From positions 145,219-209,218 of the forward strand of contig NZ_JAPDOG010000006.1 of assembly GCF_026013545.1 (NCBI RefSeq): a stretch of 64,000 nt of DNA, in the 5' to 3' direction. Both the position numbers and the translations under genes were made by a program. The stretch comes from Defluviimonas salinarum (GTDB lineage Bacteria > Pseudomonadota > Alphaproteobacteria > Rhodobacterales > Rhodobacteraceae). Shown here in pieces: positions 36,270 to 44,902 of the stretch; position 1 is the stretch's first letter, and the number at the start of each line of letters is the position of its first letter. Below the pieces are notes generated by a model. It saw nothing but the letters and a program-made list of their open reading frames with translations, was not told where the DNA came from and ran no database searches.

Positions 36270-37796
36270 CAGCAGCACCCGCAGGCGGGTCGCCAGCTCC
36301 GCCTGGTGGTAGGGCTTCTTCAGGACCGGAAACGGCGGCGCCAGCTCCTTCTGCGGTTGGATGAGATCGCCGGAGAACCCCGAAGTCAGCAGGATCGCGA
36401 CGTGCGGCCAGTCCGCGCGGACCCGCAGCGCCAGCTCGGTCCCGTTCATCGCTCCCGGCATCACGATATCGGTGAACAGCGCGTCGATCGCCGGGTCTCC
36501 GGCGAGGATCGCCAGCGCCTCCTCGGCGTCCGCCGCCGCGACCGCGCGATAGCCCATCGCCCGGAGCCGCGCGACCGAGAGCCGGCGGATGTTCTCGTTG
36601 TCCTCGACGACGAGCACGGTCTCGCCCGCGCCCGGCTCGACCACCGGCTTCGGCCGGGGCGCGGGTTCGGCCTCGGGCCGCACCGGATCCCGGTCCGCAG
36701 GGAAGTAGAGGCTGACCGTCGTGCCAAGCCCGGCCTCGCTGTAGATCGTCGCCCGCCCGCCCGACTGGTTGGCAAAGCCGTAGACCATCGCCAGCCCCAG
36801 CCCCGTGCCGGTCGTCTCCCCCTTGGTGGAGAAGTAGGGCTCGAACGCCCGCCTGAGCACTTCGGGCGGCATGCCCGTGCCATTGTCGGTGACCGAAATG
36901 CGCACGAACTCCCCCGGCTTGAGACCAACCTCATGCGCGAGGTACTCGTCGTCAATGGCGACCCTGCTCGTCCGGATCACGATGTCGCCGCCGTCGGGCA
37001 TCGCGTCGTTCGCGTTGATCACCAGATTGACGAGCGCGGCCTGCAGTTCGGCCGGATCCGCCTGAACCGCCCACAGGTCGGCGGCGAGGGCGCAATCCAG
37101 CCGGACGTTCGGACCGAGCGTGCGGCGCAGGATCGCCATCGTCGCGCGCACGGCCTCGTTCACGTCCAGCCGCACCGGCTTGAGATGGCCGCGGCGCCCG
37201 AGCGCGCGCAGCCTCTGGATCAGCGAGGATCCGAGCTCGGCGGCGGCGAGCGCATCGCGGATCATTTCCCTGCCGCGCGTGCCCTCCAGCTGGCCCTCCA
37301 GCAGTTCGAGATTGCCGACGATCACCGTCAGGAGGTTGTTGAAGTCATGGGCGACGCCGCCCGTGAGCAAGCCCAGCGCCTCCATCCGTTGCGCCATGAC
37401 GAGTGCGGCCTCGGCAGCCTTGCGCCGCGAGATGTCGTGCAGGAGCGCCACGAACAGCACCCTGCCGTCGATCGTGCTCTGACCGACCGAAAGGTGCAGC
37501 GGAAAGATGCTGCCGTCCCGGCGCAGCCCCTCCACTTCGCGCCCCGTGCCGATGATCCGCGCCTCGCCGGTCCTGAGATAGCGCTCGATCGCGGTGACAT
37601 GGCGGAACGCATCGGGGTCCGGGACCAGCATGTCGATGTTCTCGCCGACCATCTCGCCGCTGGAATAGCCAAAGAGACGGCAGGCCGCGGGATTGACCCG
37701 GACCATGCGGCCATCGGTATCCGCGACAACGATCGCATCGACCGCCGCGTCCAGCAGCGAGTCGAGCAGATATGAGCTGCGGTCGCTTTCAGCCAT
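36240..37796 (-). CDS. soluble PAS hybrid histidine kinase with C-terminal receiver
   Basis: 518 residues with no membrane helix. PAS domain (about 10-120: AVDAIVVADTDGRMVRVNPA, GRVLFVALLHDIS), HisKA (MEALGLLTGGVAHDFNNLLT, phosphoacceptor His about 160), HATPase (LVINANDAMPDGG N-box, VTDNGTGMPPEVL, GTGLGLAMVYGFANQSGG) and a receiver (about 395-515: VLVVEDNENIRRL, Asp in LFTDIVMPG, LLTSGFS, LKKPYHQAEL). FixL-like domain order plus receiver; the PAS lacks an obvious heme His, so the signal is unknown. Tail-to-tail with, and overlapping, the response regulator gene. Confidence 0.92.
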   Translation of the reverse strand: MAESDRSSYLLDSLLDAAVDAIVVADTDGRMVRVNPAACRLFGYSSGEMVGENIDMLVPDPDAFRHVTAIERYLRTGEARIIGTGREVEGLRRDGSIFPLHLSVGQSTIDGRVLFVALLHDISRRKAAEAALVMAQRMEALGLLTGGVAHDFNNLLTVIVGNLELLEGQLEGTRGREMIRDALAAAELGSSLIQRLRALGRRGHLKPVRLDVNEAVRATMAILRRTLGPNVRLDCALAADLWAVQADPAELQAALVNLVINANDAMPDGGDIVIRTSRVAIDDEYLAHEVGLKPGEFVRISVTDNGTGMPPEVLRRAFEPYFSTKGETTGTGLGLAMVYGFANQSGGRATIYSEAGLGTTVSLYFPADRDPVRPEAEPAPRPKPVVEPGAGETVLVVEDNENIRRLSVARLRAMGYRAVAAADAEEALAILAGDPAIDALFTDIVMPGAMNGTELALRVRADWPHVAILLTSGFSGDLIQPQKELAPPFPVLKKPYHQAELATRLRVLLSGRAGVPGG

Positions 37797-37868
37797 GTGA
37801 TACCGGACAATTCCCCTCGGCGCAGTCTCGCGCGGGGGCGGCGGAGCGTCAACGCCTCCGTGCGGGCA

Positions 37869-39041
37869 TCAGCGCCCGAAAGGATTCGGCTCGGCAGACC
37901 TCCCGCCACCGCGTCCGGTGCCGAGGTCCTGCAGCACGGCCAGGTAGGCCAGAAGATCGGCGAGCGTGATGACGCCGAGAAAGCGTCCCCGCTCGGCCAC
38001 GAGGAACTTGCGCCGTCCGGTCGCCGCGACGCGCTTCATCAGCGCCTCGGCCGACAGGTCGGGCGCCACCGTGTTCACGTCACTGGCGGCGATGAAGATA
38101 TCCGCCACCTGCGTGTCGCCCCAGTTGTCGCGGTCGATCCCGTGCAGGAGCGCCGTATCGACATAACCCAGGAGGTGATCGCCCTCGACCACCGGAACGA
38201 AGCTCACCGCGTGGCGCAGCATGATCTTGTCGACCACCGTCGCCAGCGTGTCCTCGGGCGCAGCCGCATGCACCTTATCCGTCATCAGCCCGCGCACGCT
38301 CTTGCCCGAAAGCGAGGTCTTGACCAGCAATTGCTGATAGGTGCCCCGTGCGGCGGAAAGAAGAAAGAGCCCGATCAGAACCTGCCAGATGCCGCCGACC
38401 GTCGCGCCCGAGAAGAGCGAGACGAAACCGAAGCCGATCAGGGCGTAGGCGAAGAGCGACGAGATCACGGAAGCGTTGCGCGTCGCGCCGATCAGGTCGC
38501 CCCGCATCCGCCAAAGGATCGAGCGCAGGATCCTGCCGCCGTCGAGCGGGAAGGCCGGGATCAGGTTGAACAGCGCCAGCACGAAGTTGATCAGGGCGAT
38601 GTATTCGAACACCGCCTGCAGCGGGGCCGAGACCTCCGCCCCCTCCAGTGCCCGATACGCAAGCCATGCGATCGCAGCGAGTGCCAGGCTCATGATCGGC
38701 CCCGCGATGGCGATCCAGAATTCCGAACGCGGGCTTTCCGGCTCCTCGTCCAGTTCCGCGACCCCGCCGAAAACGAATAGTGTTATTCCCCCGACGCCGA
38801 GGCCGAAATGCCGCGCCACGAGCGAATGCGCAAGTTCGTGCAGGATCAGTCCGGCGAACAGCGCAAGCATCGAGATGATCGCGAGCGCAAGGTAATCCCC
38901 CTGGGCGAGCCCCGGCAGGGCCTGCGGGAAATAGCCCGAAGACAAGGTCCATACGATCAGGGCGGCGATCAGGAGCCAGCTCGGATCGACCTTGATCTGG
39001 AAGCCGAAGATGTCGACCAGCTTGACCGCCCTTGCGAACAT
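37869..39041 (-). CDS. site-2 protease (M50) with C-terminal CBS pair
   Basis: 390-residue intramembrane zinc metalloprotease. Active-site HELAHS is in the third hydrophobic region (about residues 68-73) and the third metal ligand Asp in FNLIPAFPLDGGRIL (about 157-171). The C-terminal 140 residues form a CBS pair (VRGLMTDKVHAAAPEDTL, VPVVEGDHLLGYVD, then VNTVAPDLSAEALM, KFLVAERGRFLGVITLADLL). This matches the FtsH-independent CBS-M50 class whose activity is thought to be gated by nucleotides. An FNR-type box at 39099 lies 58 bases upstream of its start, suggesting oxygen-linked expression. Confidence 0.94.
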   Translation of the reverse strand: MFARAVKLVDIFGFQIKVDPSWLLIAALIVWTLSSGYFPQALPGLAQGDYLALAIISMLALFAGLILHELAHSLVARHFGLGVGGITLFVFGGVAELDEEPESPRSEFWIAIAGPIMSLALAAIAWLAYRALEGAEVSAPLQAVFEYIALINFVLALFNLIPAFPLDGGRILRSILWRMRGDLIGATRNASVISSLFAYALIGFGFVSLFSGATVGGIWQVLIGLFLLSAARGTYQQLLVKTSLSGKSVRGLMTDKVHAAAPEDTLATVVDKIMLRHAVSFVPVVEGDHLLGYVDTALLHGIDRDNWGDTQVADIFIAASDVNTVAPDLSAEALMKRVAATGRRKFLVAERGRFLGVITLADLLAYLAVLQDLGTGRGGGRSAEPNPFGR

Positions 39042-39098
39042 CGGGCATCTCTTTCAATTGCGTGTGACCCGACACTATCTAGTTATCCGACCCGCGAA

Positions 39099-39112
39099 TT
39101 GACGCCGATCAA
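39099..39112. promoter_or_regulatory. FNR/FixK-type box upstream of the site-2 protease
   Basis: TTGAC-GCCG-ATCAA matches the FNR/FixK consensus TTGAT-N4-ATCAA at 9 of 10 defined positions. It is in the divergent region between the M50-CBS gene (start 39041) and dinB (start 39207), nearer the protease gene. Confidence 0.6.
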
Positions 39113-39206
39113 GGCGCGCGGCTCGGGATCGGGGCCGCGCGCGATAAACGCCCTCGTCCGCAACCTCCCCCTCCCCCGCGCGTGCGCAGACGCCTATACT
39201 CGCGCC

Positions 39207-40460
39207 ATGCCCGCCCTTTGCCGCGATTGCCTCCACCCGTTCGAGTCCGGCACCCGCTGCCCGGCCTGCCGCAGCCCGCGCGTGCTGTCGCATCCCGAGC
39301 TCTTCACGCTCTCGATCGCACATATGGATTGCGACGCCTTCTACGCCTCGGTCGAGAAGCGCGACAATCCGGACATCCGCGACAAGCCGGTCATCGTCGG
39401 CGGCGGCAAGCGCGGCGTGGTCTCGACCTGCTGCTACCTCGCACGGATCAAGGGTGTGCGCTCGGCGATGCCGATGTTCCAGGCGCTGAAACTCTGCCCC
39501 GAGGCGGTGGTGGTGAAGCCGCGCGGCAGCCACTACGCCGCCGTCTCGCGCGAGATCCGCGCGCTCATGGACGAGCTGACGCCGAAGATCGAACCCCTGT
39601 CGCTCGACGAGGCCTTCCTCGACCTTTCCGGCACCGAGCGGCTCCACAGGGCGCCGCCGGCGGTGCAGCTCTGCCGGCTCCTGAAGCGGATGGAGGCGGA
39701 GCTCGGCCTGACCGGTTCGGTCGGGCTCTCGCACAACAAGTTCCTCGCCAAGGTAGCGTCCGACCTCGACAAGCCGCGCGGCTTCTCGGTGATCGGCCGC
39801 GCCGACACCGCCGCTTTTCTCAAGGGCAAGCCGGTGCGGATGATCTGGGGCGTCGGCGCCGCGACCCAGATGACGCTCGAAGCCGCCGGGATCCGCAGCT
39901 TCGACGACCTCGCGCGCTGGGACCGCAAGGATCTCAACCACCGTTTCGGCGCGATCGGCGACCGGCTCTGGCACCTCGCCCGCGGCGAGGACCACCGCCG
40001 CGTCAATCCGCACGAGCCGATGAAGTCGATCTCGGCCGAGACCACCTTCGACGAGGACATCGCCGACCGCGACCTGCTGGACGGCCATATCTGGCGGCTG
40101 GCCGAGAAGGTCGCCGACCGGACCAAGGCCAAGACGCTGGCCGGGCGCACCGTGACCCTGAAGCTCAAGCGCGCCGACTTCACCGCGATCAGCCGCCGCC
40201 ACACCCTGCGCGAGCCGACGCAGATGGCCGACCGGCTCTACCGCGAAGCCGCCGACCTCTTGGCGCAGGTCAAGGAGCCGGGCCCGTTCCGGCTGGTCGG
40301 GGTGGGACTGTCGGACCTCGTCCCGGCCGCCGAGGCGGATCTCACCGCCGACCTCCTCGACCCGCAGGCTGCGCGTCGCGCCGGCGCCGAGCGCGCGACC
40401 GACGCGATCCGCGCCCGCTTCGGCCCCGACGCGATCGTCAAGGGCCGCTCGCTCAGGTGA
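39207..40460 (+). CDS. dinB: DNA polymerase IV with N-terminal zinc-ribbon-like segment
   Basis: 417-residue Y-family translesion polymerase. Catalytic blocks: IAHMDCDAFYASVEKRDNP with the first acidic residues, then PLSLDEAFLDLSG (SxDExxxD). Little-finger and DNA contacts: VGLSHNKFLAKVASDLDKP and WGVGAATQMTLEAAGI. Before the polymerase core there are about 30 extra residues with two CXXC pairs (CRDC and CPAC at about residues 5-22), a zinc-ribbon-like insertion. The ATG at 39207 is kept because it retains this segment. No beta-clamp QxxLF motif is evident at the C-terminus. Convergent with the amidohydrolase gene, stop to stop. Confidence 0.95.
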   Translation: MPALCRDCLHPFESGTRCPACRSPRVLSHPELFTLSIAHMDCDAFYASVEKRDNPDIRDKPVIVGGGKRGVVSTCCYLARIKGVRSAMPMFQALKLCPEAVVVKPRGSHYAAVSREIRALMDELTPKIEPLSLDEAFLDLSGTERLHRAPPAVQLCRLLKRMEAELGLTGSVGLSHNKFLAKVASDLDKPRGFSVIGRADTAAFLKGKPVRMIWGVGAATQMTLEAAGIRSFDDLARWDRKDLNHRFGAIGDRLWHLARGEDHRRVNPHEPMKSISAETTFDEDIADRDLLDGHIWRLAEKVADRTKAKTLAGRTVTLKLKRADFTAISRRHTLREPTQMADRLYREAADLLAQVKEPGPFRLVGVGLSDLVPAAEADLTADLLDPQAARRAGAERATDAIRARFGPDAIVKGRSLR

Positions 40461-41324
40461 TCATTCCGCCGCGAGCGACAGCTCCCCGGTGCGGCCGATA
40501 TCCGCGATCTCGGCGAGGATCCCGGTCAGGATCCGCTTGAAGCCGGCGAAATTGCCGTTCGGGCGGATCTCGCGCTCGTTCATGTAGAGCGAGCGGTCCA
40601 TCTCGATCTGCACCGCATGCATCCGCTGCGCTGGCCGGCCGTAGGTCTGCGCGACATAGGCCCCGGCGAAGGGGGCGTTGCGCACTGTCGGGAACCCGGC
40701 CGCCTCGAACGCCGCCTCGATCCGCTCGACGAGCGCCGCGCCCGCGGTGCTCCCGAAACGGTCGCCGATCACGATCTCGGCCCGGCGCCGCCCCGACGAG
40801 GCGACGGCATCCATCGCCTCGTGCGGCATCGAATGCATGTCGATCAGGATCGACTCGCCGAACCGCGCGCGGGCATCGTCGACAAGGCCGCTCAGGCAGG
40901 CGTGGTAGGGCCGCCAGCAGGTCTCGATTCTCCGGCAGGCCTCCGACAGCGGGACCTTGCCGCGATAGATCGCCCGCCCCCCGGCCACGACGCGCGGAAT
41001 CACGCCGAGCCCGGAGGAGATGCGCGGATTGTGGGTGTTGAGCCGAACCCCCTCGACCACCGCTGGGTCGAGCTCGTCCGCGGCGCGGTTGAGGTCGATA
41101 TAGGCGCGCGGCACTCGCGCGGCGATGAGCGGCGCGCCGAATTGCGAGACACCGGCGAGGAGCTGATCGACGAAGGCATCCTCCGACGAGCGAATCGTGC
41201 GCTCGTCCAGGATCGATTCGCGCAGGAATCCGGCCGGATAGTCGCGCCCGGAATGCGGCGAGGCGAAGACCACGCTGGTCATGAGCCGCTCGGGCATGGT
41301 GAGATCGTAGGGCGCAGCCGGCAT
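40461..41324 (-). CDS. N-formylglutamate amidohydrolase family protein
   Basis: 287-residue zinc-dependent amidohydrolase of the N-formylglutamate deformylase (HutG-type) family. VVFASPHSGRDYP contains the first metal histidine. DRTIRSSEDAFVDQLL-like acidic segment, RVPRAYIDLNRAADELDP, ILIDMHSMPH and the QIEMDRSLYMNE block (catalytic Glu) are family features. The ATG has AAGGAG six bases upstream. It is not next to hut genes, so the physiological substrate may be a different N-formyl or N-acyl amino acid. Confidence 0.88.
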   Translation of the reverse strand: MPAAPYDLTMPERLMTSVVFASPHSGRDYPAGFLRESILDERTIRSSEDAFVDQLLAGVSQFGAPLIAARVPRAYIDLNRAADELDPAVVEGVRLNTHNPRISSGLGVIPRVVAGGRAIYRGKVPLSEACRRIETCWRPYHACLSGLVDDARARFGESILIDMHSMPHEAMDAVASSGRRRAEIVIGDRFGSTAGAALVERIEAAFEAAGFPTVRNAPFAGAYVAQTYGRPAQRMHAVQIEMDRSLYMNEREIRPNGNFAGFKRILTGILAEIADIGRTGELSLAAE

Positions 41325-41381
41325 TCGGGCTCCTTGAGGTCAAGAAAATTATAGCGGCAAAAAGAGCTTTGCCAAAACCCC

Positions 41382-41410
41382 TTGAAAGCCTCCCCGACTC
41401 CTTTTATAGA
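41382..41410 (+). promoter_or_regulatory. sigma-70-type promoter of tRNA-Val
   Basis: TTGAAA at 41382-41387 and TATAGA at 41405-41410 with an ideal 17-base spacer, about 66 bases before the tRNA. A GC-rich stretch follows the -10, as is common in stable-RNA promoters. Confidence 0.75.
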
Positions 41411-41475
41411 CCCGGGACCGACGCGGTTCCGCCGTGATCCGGCGCAAGCAGGATTGGCGGAAACAGCACCGGAAC

Positions 41476-41550
41476 GGGCGGTTAGCTCAGCGGTAGAGCA
41501 CTACGTTGACATCGTAGTGGCCACTGGTTCGATCCCAGTACCGCCCACCA
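41476..41550 (+). tRNA. tRNA-Val (anticodon GAC)
   Basis: 75 bases with encoded CCA. The acceptor stem GGGCGGT pairs with ACCGCCC. The anticodon arm CTACG-TTGACAT-CGTAG reads GAC, and the T-arm CTGG-TTCGATC-CCAG is standard. Unlike elongator tRNAs with a long variable arm, the variable region is short. A promoter lies upstream and a stem-loop with a T-rich tail downstream. Confidence 0.97.
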
Positions 41551-41553
41551 TCG

Positions 41554-41583
41554 CCCCCCTCGCGGGGGGTATCGTTGTTTTCA
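41554..41583 (+). terminator. intrinsic terminator after tRNA-Val
   Basis: Six-base-pair stem CCCCCC/GGGGGG (41554-41559 and 41564-41569) with loop TCGC, followed by TATCGTTGTTTTC. It ends the tRNA transcript before rpmJ. Confidence 0.7.
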
Positions 41584-41618
41584 AGGGCGCGACGCGCGCC
41601 GCGAATAGGAGAAGACCG

Positions 41619-41744
41619 ATGAAGGTCAGGAACTCGCTCCGCTCGCTGAAGTTGCGCCATCGCGACTGTCAGATCGTGCGCCGCAAGGGCCGCGTCTACG
41701 TCATCAACAAGACGCAGCGCCGCTTCAAGGCCCGCCAGGGCTGA
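41619..41744 (+). CDS. rpmJ: 50S ribosomal protein L36
   Basis: 41-residue basic ribosomal protein: [17 protein letters not shown], then [18 protein letters not shown]. It is the cysteine-poor form (C17 only, without the CX2C..CX4H zinc site), common in alphaproteobacteria. AGGAGAAG lies just before the ATG and a strong terminator follows. Confidence 0.97.
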   Translation: MKVRNSLRSLKLRHRDCQIVRRKGRVYVINKTQRRFKARQG

Positions 41745-41765
41745 GCCGCCGCAAGGACGGATTTG

Positions 41766-41800
41766 AAAAGGCCGCCGGTGAAAACCGGCGGCCTTTTCCT
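41766..41800 (+). terminator. intrinsic terminator after rpmJ
   Basis: Perfect 14-bp stem AAAAGGCCGCCGGT / ACCGGCGGCCTTTT (41766-41779 and 41784-41797) with a GAAA tetraloop and T-run. It can serve both rpmJ and, being A/T-tailed on both sides, the convergent gene that ends at 41812. Confidence 0.92.
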
Positions 41801-41811
41801 TTGGCCACCCC

Positions 41812-43485
41812 TCAGAACGAATCGACCAGGATCCGCGCCACCGTGTCCTGCGAAAGATAGCCCGTGACCGGCAGGCCGCGCGCCTGCTGATAGCGGCGGA
41901 TCGCCCGCCGGGTGTCGCCGTCGAAGTTGCCGTCAGCGCGCCCCGGCTTCAGCCCCATCCCGGAGAGCCGCTGCTCGACCATCGAGCGCATCGTCGAGTT
42001 GAGCCCGAGCGCCTGCTCCACCTGCTCCGCCCGCCGCCGCTCGGCCTCCGCCGCCGCATTCACGTCGCGCCCGGAAAGGATCTGCCGGGCGTCCTCGGCA
42101 AAGGCGCCGTCGGGATGGGCCGCGAGGTAGTCGCGATACCCCTCGGCGCTGTTGCGCCGCACCGCCCGGTCCCAGTCGGCGCGGTCGGTGCTCTGGGCCC
42201 CGCCGAGTCCGCCGCCCGCCCCCGCGAGCCGTTCCCGCGCGAGATCGGCATAGATCCCGTCCGGGTAGCGCCGAAGATAGGCCCGGAGCCCCGCCTCGTC
42301 GCCCGTCGCCCCGGTCTCCTCCCAGAACAGCCGGTCGAGCCGCTCCGCATCGCCCTGCTGCACCGCCCCGGTCCCGACCTGGCCCTGTTGCGCCGCCGCC
42401 TGTGCGGCGATGGCCTCCATCTGCGGCCCGGTGACGTAGCCCGTCGGCGCATGGCCGTTCTGGCGCTGCCAGCCCGCGATGGCGTCGCGCGAGCCGCGGC
42501 CGAAGACCCCGTCGACGCCGTTCGTGTCGAACCCGATGGTCGTGAGGTCGCGCTGGATCTGGCGCCGCTCGCCACGGCCGAGCCGGAGCGCGGCCTCCGC
42601 CGCGAGGCCCTGCGCCGCCGGGTCGGCGGGCCGGTCGAGATCGGCGATCGCAGCCCGCGCCGCATCGGCGAAGATTCCGTCCGGATAGCGGTTGAGATAG
42701 GCTTCGTAGCCCGCCTTGCTATCGATCGACCGCGCCGTCTCCCACACCGCGCGCTCCTCGGCGAAACCGGCCTCCGCCTCGACGGCAGGCGCCGCGGCCT
42801 CGGGCGCCGTCGCCACCGGCAGGCTCGGCCCAATGCGTTCGGGCAGGAGCGGCGTGCCGGTGCCGAGATAGCCCTCCGCCGCCAGGTCCTCGGCGCGCTC
42901 GGCGAGCCCCGCCGCCGACAGCGCGCGGTTTTCCATCGCCTCGGCGGCGAAGGCTGCGACCGTCTCGGCATCGCCGGAGATCACCGTCACGCCCTGCGGG
43001 ATGTCGATCCGGCCGAGCCCCGGCGCCAGCCCGCGGCCAAGCTCGATCCGCCGTTCCTCGGTGCCAAGGAGCACCAGCGCCCCGCCCGGCCGCTCCGCCG
43101 CGATCCGCAGCAGCGTCGCCACCGGCACGCCCGCCCGGTCGGCTCCGACCAGCGTCGGCGCATCGGCGTCGATGCCCAAGAGCCAGCTGTCCTTCCCGGC
43201 ATGGGCGAAATGGCCAAGCGCGAGGATGACGCTGCGCCCCGGCATCTCGGTGCGGCCGTAGAACTCCGCGATCAGCGCCCGCATCGCCTCGGCGGTCAGG
43301 TCGCCGCCGCTCGACGTGGCGAAGCCCGCCGCCGCCAGCGCCTCGGCGGCGTCGAGCGCGTCGAGCCCGGACGAGATGTCGCTCGCGTTGTCGTAGTTCT
43401 CGTTGCCGATCACGAGGGCCGCGTCCTGCGCGAAGGCAGGGGCGGCGAGGAGGGCGGCGAACGCGAACAGGCTGAGGTGCTTCAT
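41812..43485 (-). CDS. exported caspase-like protein with two peptidoglycan-binding-like domains; catalytic Cys absent
   Basis: 557 residues with a signal peptide (AALLAAPAFA). The N-terminal 200 residues follow a bacterial caspase-like (C14) fold: DAALVIGNENYDNASDISSG, then VILALGHFAHAG with the putative catalytic His (H92), but the strand that should end in DAC reads LVLLGTEER (about residues 137-145), so the catalytic Cys is missing. Three degenerate repeats follow (W..A...AGYxxYLxRYPDGIxADxAR, near residues 245, 387 and 440). Two PG_binding_1-like domains (QIQRDLTTIGFDTNGVDGVF and RLSGMGLKPGRADGNFDGDT) end the protein. It is probably a periplasmic, peptidoglycan-linked pseudoenzyme. Confidence 0.85.
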   Translation of the reverse strand: MKHLSLFAFAALLAAPAFAQDAALVIGNENYDNASDISSGLDALDAAEALAAAGFATSSGGDLTAEAMRALIAEFYGRTEMPGRSVILALGHFAHAGKDSWLLGIDADAPTLVGADRAGVPVATLLRIAAERPGGALVLLGTEERRIELGRGLAPGLGRIDIPQGVTVISGDAETVAAFAAEAMENRALSAAGLAERAEDLAAEGYLGTGTPLLPERIGPSLPVATAPEAAAPAVEAEAGFAEERAVWETARSIDSKAGYEAYLNRYPDGIFADAARAAIADLDRPADPAAQGLAAEAALRLGRGERRQIQRDLTTIGFDTNGVDGVFGRGSRDAIAGWQRQNGHAPTGYVTGPQMEAIAAQAAAQQGQVGTGAVQQGDAERLDRLFWEETGATGDEAGLRAYLRRYPDGIYADLARERLAGAGGGLGGAQSTDRADWDRAVRRNSAEGYRDYLAAHPDGAFAEDARQILSGRDVNAAAEAERRRAEQVEQALGLNSTMRSMVEQRLSGMGLKPGRADGNFDGDTRRAIRRYQQARGLPVTGYLSQDTVARILVDSF

Positions 43486-43612
43486 GGGGCGGCTTTCCTT
43501 CTGGTAACGGCGGCGAACCTAGCGGGGTGCGCGCCGTTATCCCATCACAGATCGCCCCAATGGGGGTGCAGTCAGCTAACAGGGAGCGGAAAGCCGCCGG
43601 TGGCGCGCCGCC

Positions 43613-44782
43613 TCACTCGTACTGCCGCTGGTCCTCGATCACCTTGCCATCGTTCGGCAGCGAGCCCCTCGGCACGAGCTGGATCCGGCCGCGCAGCTTC
43701 AGCGTGTCGATCACCGACTTCTCGAACGCGGCGGCATCGCCCGCCTCGGTCTCGACCATGACCGTCATCGCGTCCATCTCGCCCTCGCGGGTGGCGACGA
43801 CGCGGGCGCGGGCGATCTCGGCATGGCGGGCGACGAATTCGGCGACCTGCTCGGGGCGCACGAACATGCCCTTGATCTTTGTGGTCTGGTCGGCGCGGCC
43901 CATCCAGCCCTTGATCCTGAAGTTGGTGCGCCCGCAGGGCGAGGCGCCGGGCATCACCGCCGAGAGGTCCCCGGTGGCGAAGCGGATCAGCGGATAGTCC
44001 GGGTTGAGCGTCGTGACCAAGACCTCGCCGACCTCGCCCTCGGGCACCGGATCGCCGGTGCCGGGACGGACGATCTCGACGATCACGCCCTCGTCGACGA
44101 TCATCCCCTCCATCGCGGCGCTCTCGTAGGCGATGTTGCCGAGATCGGCGGTGGCGTAGCACTGCAGGCAGGCGATGCCGCGGTCGGCATATTCGGCCCG
44201 GAGCGACGGGAACAGTGCCCCGCCGCCGACGGCGGCCTTGGCGATCTTCAGCCGCTCGCCCATCTCCTCGGCGCGGTCAAGGATCACTTTCAGGTAATCC
44301 GGCGTGCCGGCATAGGCGGTGGTGCCGATATCGACGGCGGCGCGGACCTGCAGGTCGGTCTGACCGGTGCCGGCCGGCAACACCGCCGCGCCGACCGCGC
44401 GGGCGCCGTTCTCGAAGATCATGCCGGCGGGCGTCAGGTGGTAGCCGAAGCAGTTCTGCACGATGTCGTCCCTGCCGATCCCGGCGGCATGGAGGAAGCG
44501 CCCCACCCGCCACCAGTCATGGCCGACGCCGCCCGGCTCGTAGATCGGCCCCGGCGACTGGAAGACATGGGCGAGGTTCGAGACCGGCAGCCCGCCGAAG
44601 GGCGGCTTCGCCTTCTGCGCCGCGACGAGGTCGGATTTCCGCAGAACCGGCAGCTTGGCGAGATCGCCGAGGCTCGCGACCGGGTCACGCCCGTTCAGCG
44701 CCAGTTGGGCATTCAGGGCCTTCAACTGGTCCGCGGCGCGTTCGTCGGCGGAACGGGTTTCGAGGGTGTCATATCCGGTCAT
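43613..44782 (-). CDS. phenylacetate-CoA ligase-family adenylate-forming enzyme
   Basis: 389-residue member of the PaaK-like branch of adenylate-forming enzymes, expected to activate an organic (often aromatic) acid to a CoA thioester in the cytoplasm. LPVLRKSDLVAAQKAKPPFGG at about residue 45, QNCFGYHLTPAGM, AGTPDYLKVILDRAEEMG, the LRAEYADRGIACLQCYATAD segment, PLIRFATGDLSAV and GRADQTTKIKGMFVRPEQV are typical of the family. It is slightly shorter than PaaK (about 430) and no paa genes are near. It lies downstream of, and on the same strand as, the Liv-type transporter with a second CoA ligase, suggesting uptake and activation of a carboxylate. Confidence 0.88.
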   Translation of the reverse strand: MTGYDTLETRSADERAADQLKALNAQLALNGRDPVASLGDLAKLPVLRKSDLVAAQKAKPPFGGLPVSNLAHVFQSPGPIYEPGGVGHDWWRVGRFLHAAGIGRDDIVQNCFGYHLTPAGMIFENGARAVGAAVLPAGTGQTDLQVRAAVDIGTTAYAGTPDYLKVILDRAEEMGERLKIAKAAVGGGALFPSLRAEYADRGIACLQCYATADLGNIAYESAAMEGMIVDEGVIVEIVRPGTGDPVPEGEVGEVLVTTLNPDYPLIRFATGDLSAVMPGASPCGRTNFRIKGWMGRADQTTKIKGMFVRPEQVAEFVARHAEIARARVVATREGEMDAMTVMVETEAGDAAAFEKSVIDTLKLRGRIQLVPRGSLPNDGKVIEDQRQYE

Positions 44783-44902
44783 CGTTCAGTTCCTCGACAC
44801 AGCGCGGACGTCCAGCCGACGCCGCCATGTGGATTTTCTCTTGAAGACTTCGGGGTTTGCCGTCCCGCGTGGTACGCTGGGCGCGCGCGAAGGGAGGACA
44901 GG

